Below are positions 61,119 through 64,000 of a DNA stretch of 64,000 bases, one piece after another; positions within the stretch are counted from its first letter, which is position 1; each line of letters opens with the position of its first letter. Below the pieces are notes generated by a model. The model made no database searches, was not told where the DNA came from, and saw only the letters and a program-made list of their open reading frames with translations. The DNA comes from Brachionus plicatilis (Eukaryota > Rotifera > Eurotatoria > Ploima > Brachionidae), in assembly GCA_010279815.1 (NCBI GenBank), contig QEOQ01000451.1, positions 286,915-350,914 of the forward strand, read 5' to 3'. Made by a program: the position numbers and the translations under genes.

Positions 61119-62137
61119 AAAAATCAAGATCTCCCAATTTACATTTAATCGTTGCTATTTAATCTAGTTTATTTAAATCTGAATGATACCGACTCGGCTC
61201 TAAGAGTTAACATATGATAATCCGGTTTTGTTTAACTAATTTTTTGAATCGTTTTTAATAAAACATGTTATAGTTGTTTATTCCATTGATTTAGATAAAT
61301 TTGTTGATTATTTTATGATATTTGTTGTCTTTCTAAATTAAAAAATATATTGTGTAAATTTTATTATTTATTTTGTTGTTGTTGGCCTTAGATCATTTTC
61401 AATTGTTAATAAAAACTAGTTTTTTTATTGAACTTTTGCCAAAAGCCAACCATTAGTTACTCTCATGCACAAATTTTTGGCTTCCATTATGCAATAATTT
61501 GCGGTAACCTTTGGAGAAAAAAATTTAAAATTAATTGAAATCTAGATTAATTTATGATTAAAAAAATTCTAAATTAAATAATAAAAAAAGCTGATTTTTA
61601 TTTACAATTCCATAAAGTATAAATAGTTGTGTTCTGGTGATAGGCAAAAATAATAAATAAATTGTAAGGCGCTTGTTATTTCATACCTTGGTAATTAAAT
61701 TTTCTTCAAGCAAATTTTTTGGTTGTATCAACAAATATCATTGACGCTAATTCGATTAAATAGTGAGCCTAAATTTATTTGATTACAAGGCAACTTTTTT
61801 TTAATTATCCATTAACGAGATAAAATATTTATGACTTTTATTTCGCTTGTAATTTTAAAATAAATAACAGAAAAAAATAAAAATTCAACTGGGTAACATA
61901 AGTTTTATTCATGATCAAATTCACAATACTTTAGATGACATGGAAATAGAGTCATTTTTTCCATTTAAAATGTCGCAGATAAATAAAGAAAATTTTTTTT
62001 GTTAAATAATCGAAAAATAGATGACACTTGATTCAATTTTATTTTAAAAAAAATTGGAAAATAAAAAATTTCAAATTAATAAATATTTTTTTAATCAATT
62101 TTAATTTTCTTTTGTAAAGCTTGAAATTTTTCAAAAA
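61119..62137. other. Intergenic
   Basis: Starts with the calmodulin-like gene 3' UTR (AATAAAACATG near 61256). No other feature supported. Confidence 0.45.
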
Positions 62138-62721
62138 ATGGCTGAGCCTAAAAATTTGCTTAAGACTCAGGAACAAAGTCAATCAAAATTGCATAATAAA
62201 AATTCAAGTACACACTCAAGAAGTACGCCCTCATTAAATCTCTTTGAATTCTCCAAAGACATTTCAGCGGAATTACTGATTAAGTCCAAAAGCGAATCGA
62301 ACTTAATCACAATTGACAAAAAGAGCCCCCAATTAAGCATTCAAAATAATTTTGTAGACAAAAATTTTGTTGATAACTTAAAGTTGATCAGAAGACAAAT
62401 ATGGACAAAAAATTTCGACCATGGATTTAGCTTTAAACGAATGCTAATTGACGGATTTGCGAAGATCGAAAAAATTCTTAAGTCCAACCTAATCTCGAGT
62501 AGCACATCGACCGAGGGCAAAAATCCAGCCTCGAGTTGTCAAACACCAACACTCTTTTGGACTCGAAATAAAGGTATTTTTTTCTTTATATAAATTTTGC
62601 TTTTCAAAGCTCTAAAGTCGAGATATTTACCAAAATTCTTGGTAATAATTTTATTTACAAAAATAAACTGATAACCAAACCCAATAATAGTAAAAAAAAC
62701 CTTAAATCGATATATAAATAA
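62138..62721 (+). CDS. Unrecognised small protein, 2 exons, 179 aa
   Basis: I do not recognise it. Exons 62138-62573 and 62618-62721 join across a 44-nt GT..AG intron (G + TC = Val) and give 540 nt in one frame; the stop is followed at once by AATAAAT-type sequence. Without splicing the frame ends a few codons into the intron. The protein is Ser/Lys/Asn-rich at first (N-terminal about 70 residues), then has a more ordered segment (KLIRRQIWTKNFDHGFSFKR, MLIDGFAKIEKILKSNL) and a basic C-terminus (KPNNSKKNLKSIYK). No signal peptide or membrane segment; probably cytosolic or nuclear. The short intron matches the size class of confirmed introns in this window, supporting a real gene. Confidence 0.6.
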
Positions 62722-64000
62722 ATAATTGTTTTACTTTTAAAGTTGTTTTAGTATTATGATTCAGTATCTCTAAATTGTTCATCATTAATCCAAGTTTCCG
62801 TTTATTTACTTATTTATTTATATACTAATTTAACATTTAAAATTTTACAAACCATAATTGCCAAAATCCATGAGAGCTCGTTCTACGTTTTTTCTCCTCA
62901 CTAGTTCATAATCTCCGTATGATAAAATCAAATTGACTTATCAACTAAATGTTCTAGAACTAAGGTTTAAATTTGGTAAATATTTTTCAATTTATTGATA
63001 AGACGAAATAGACGCCCTCGATGACTCTATTAAGTCATTCTAATCATATTTTTAAATAACAAAATTTAAAGATGTAAAATTGGCTTGACCCAAATATTCA
63101 GAGCAAATTACCAGAATAATGCCTCTGGGATTTTTTTCGTCATCTCAATCGACAACGAGAAAATTGCTATATTGTTTTTTTCAAGTCATTTAAGCGAAAA
63201 TTTAAAAGATGGAATAAATTTTTAGAAAATTTATTTTCTAATCAAAACAGATTTAAAAGTCAAATTTAGATTTTTTTCTATTTGAAGTAAAATGATGTTT
63301 GGTAAATATTTATGCTAAAAGTGGCTTATGTAATTTGAATTAAGCGACATTCCCATTAGGTTTTTAATTTTTTTAGATATTAACATTTAATGACAATTAT
63401 TTAAATATTTGAAAGAATTTATTAAAAAAAATCTAGCGGAATAGAATCAAATTTGGTTAAAGAATGCGGTAAAATTCGCTATTTGGTGTCAATGAATATT
63501 TATTTCCTAGAACTAGGTGTTTTTGTTTAAATAAAAATCAATCATTTTTAGCTTGTCTAAATAAATTTTCATGTTTTCCTATTTGCTTTAAGAAATCTAA
63601 ATGACATAAAGTTATTTCATAAGGGAAACATCTAAATTTTTTCCTTTTTCTTGCTAGAAAAACAAGATAATTTTCATTTAGCTTTGAGGTAATAAATTAT
63701 TCAAATCGGTTTGGTTTGTTGTAGGGTGCAGCTTTTTTTTTATTGTTAAAAAAAAACCAAAATCAAATCAAAAAGTAATTTCTTAATTCATTCAACTAAA
63801 TGAATATCAAAACAAAATTACATAAATTTGTTTTGACAAAAAGAGATTTTTTACAAAATTTATATGCGAGAACCAAATAAACTTACTTTAAAAAAAAGAA
63901 TATCTAGCTATCTTGGTTGGCTTTTTTAGTTCAAGTTTTGAGAAAACAATCACTTTTTGTTGTATTCAGCGCTTTAAAGTTGTAAATCTTGCAACTAAAA
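62722..64000. other. Intergenic to the window end
   Basis: A+T-rich; no open frame, RNA gene or repeat that I can support. Confidence 0.4.

Noticed and set aside
1..64000. tRNA, rRNA, CRISPR arrays, bacterial operons
   Set aside because: Scanned by eye for T-loop GTTCGAA-type blocks, rRNA cores and regularly spaced repeats; none found. Gene structure is eukaryotic throughout.

Overview
The window looks like nuclear DNA of a small invertebrate animal. It is strongly A+T-rich by eye, its genes are split by very short introns (mostly 44-55 nt, GT..AG), and the recognisable products are eukaryotic: a Pax-like homeodomain protein, a syntaxin-6-type SNARE, the nuclear cap-binding RRM subunit, an animal-type double-domain phosphofructokinase and a GPI-type alkaline phosphatase. 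A homeobrain-type homeobox gene, which vertebrates lack, together with tiny introns and low GC fits a spiralian such as a rotifer. That assignment is inference only. There are no operons, and no rRNA, convincing tRNA or CRISPR array was seen. Three runs of N (11352-11478, 38005-38178, 57344-57523) mark assembly gaps.

Layout, left half. Alkaline phosphatase (465-2592, +, 11 exons) is followed by an unrecognised type I membrane protein gene (6348-13444, +, 7 exons). A large intron of that gene carries a decayed coding fragment in antisense around an assembly gap. A dead LINE (14760-15900, -) and a PHD-finger-like remnant come next. A divergent pair follows: a membrane-anchored OvoA-type methyltransferase (16752-17730, -) and a syntaxin-6-like SNARE (18121-19288, +), with 390 bp between their start codons. 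From 20.3 to 24.7 kb lies a transposon field with two interleaved long-terminal-inverted-repeat elements flanked by TA, several fold-back repeats and another LINE tail.

Centre. The homeobrain-like gene (28544-29395, -) sits in a wide gene-poor zone with a less A+T-rich, motif-rich stretch about 0.7-1.2 kb upstream (30100-30620). A probable but unidentified membrane-protein gene or gene fragment (31742-32639, -), a fold-back element (34821-35075) and NCBP2 (36526-36951, -) follow. Two near-identical MITEs (37.65 and 38.85 kb) bracket a Merlin/ISXO2-like transposase fragment and a cluster of GTGACCA heptamers.

Right half. Phosphofructokinase (40405-51643, -, 8 exons reconstructed with consistent splice phases) has one 6.1 kb intron filled by a broken Ty3/Gypsy element, whose 3' side is replaced by a LINE fragment. 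Another PFK intron holds a perfect 24-bp-arm palindrome and a fold-back element with a possible 9-bp target duplication. A gene-poor stretch with a near-identical duplication around a gap follows. Then come a calmodulin-like gene with a long Ser-rich N-terminal extension (58609-61118, +) and a small two-exon gene of unknown function (62138-62721, +).

The genes are unrelated in pathway; the window is ordinary animal housekeeping and developmental loci in a repeat-rich background. The less ordinary items are the free-standing membrane-anchored OvoA-type methyltransferase, the orphan membrane protein, the interleaved long-TIR elements and the MITE-bracketed transposase fragment.
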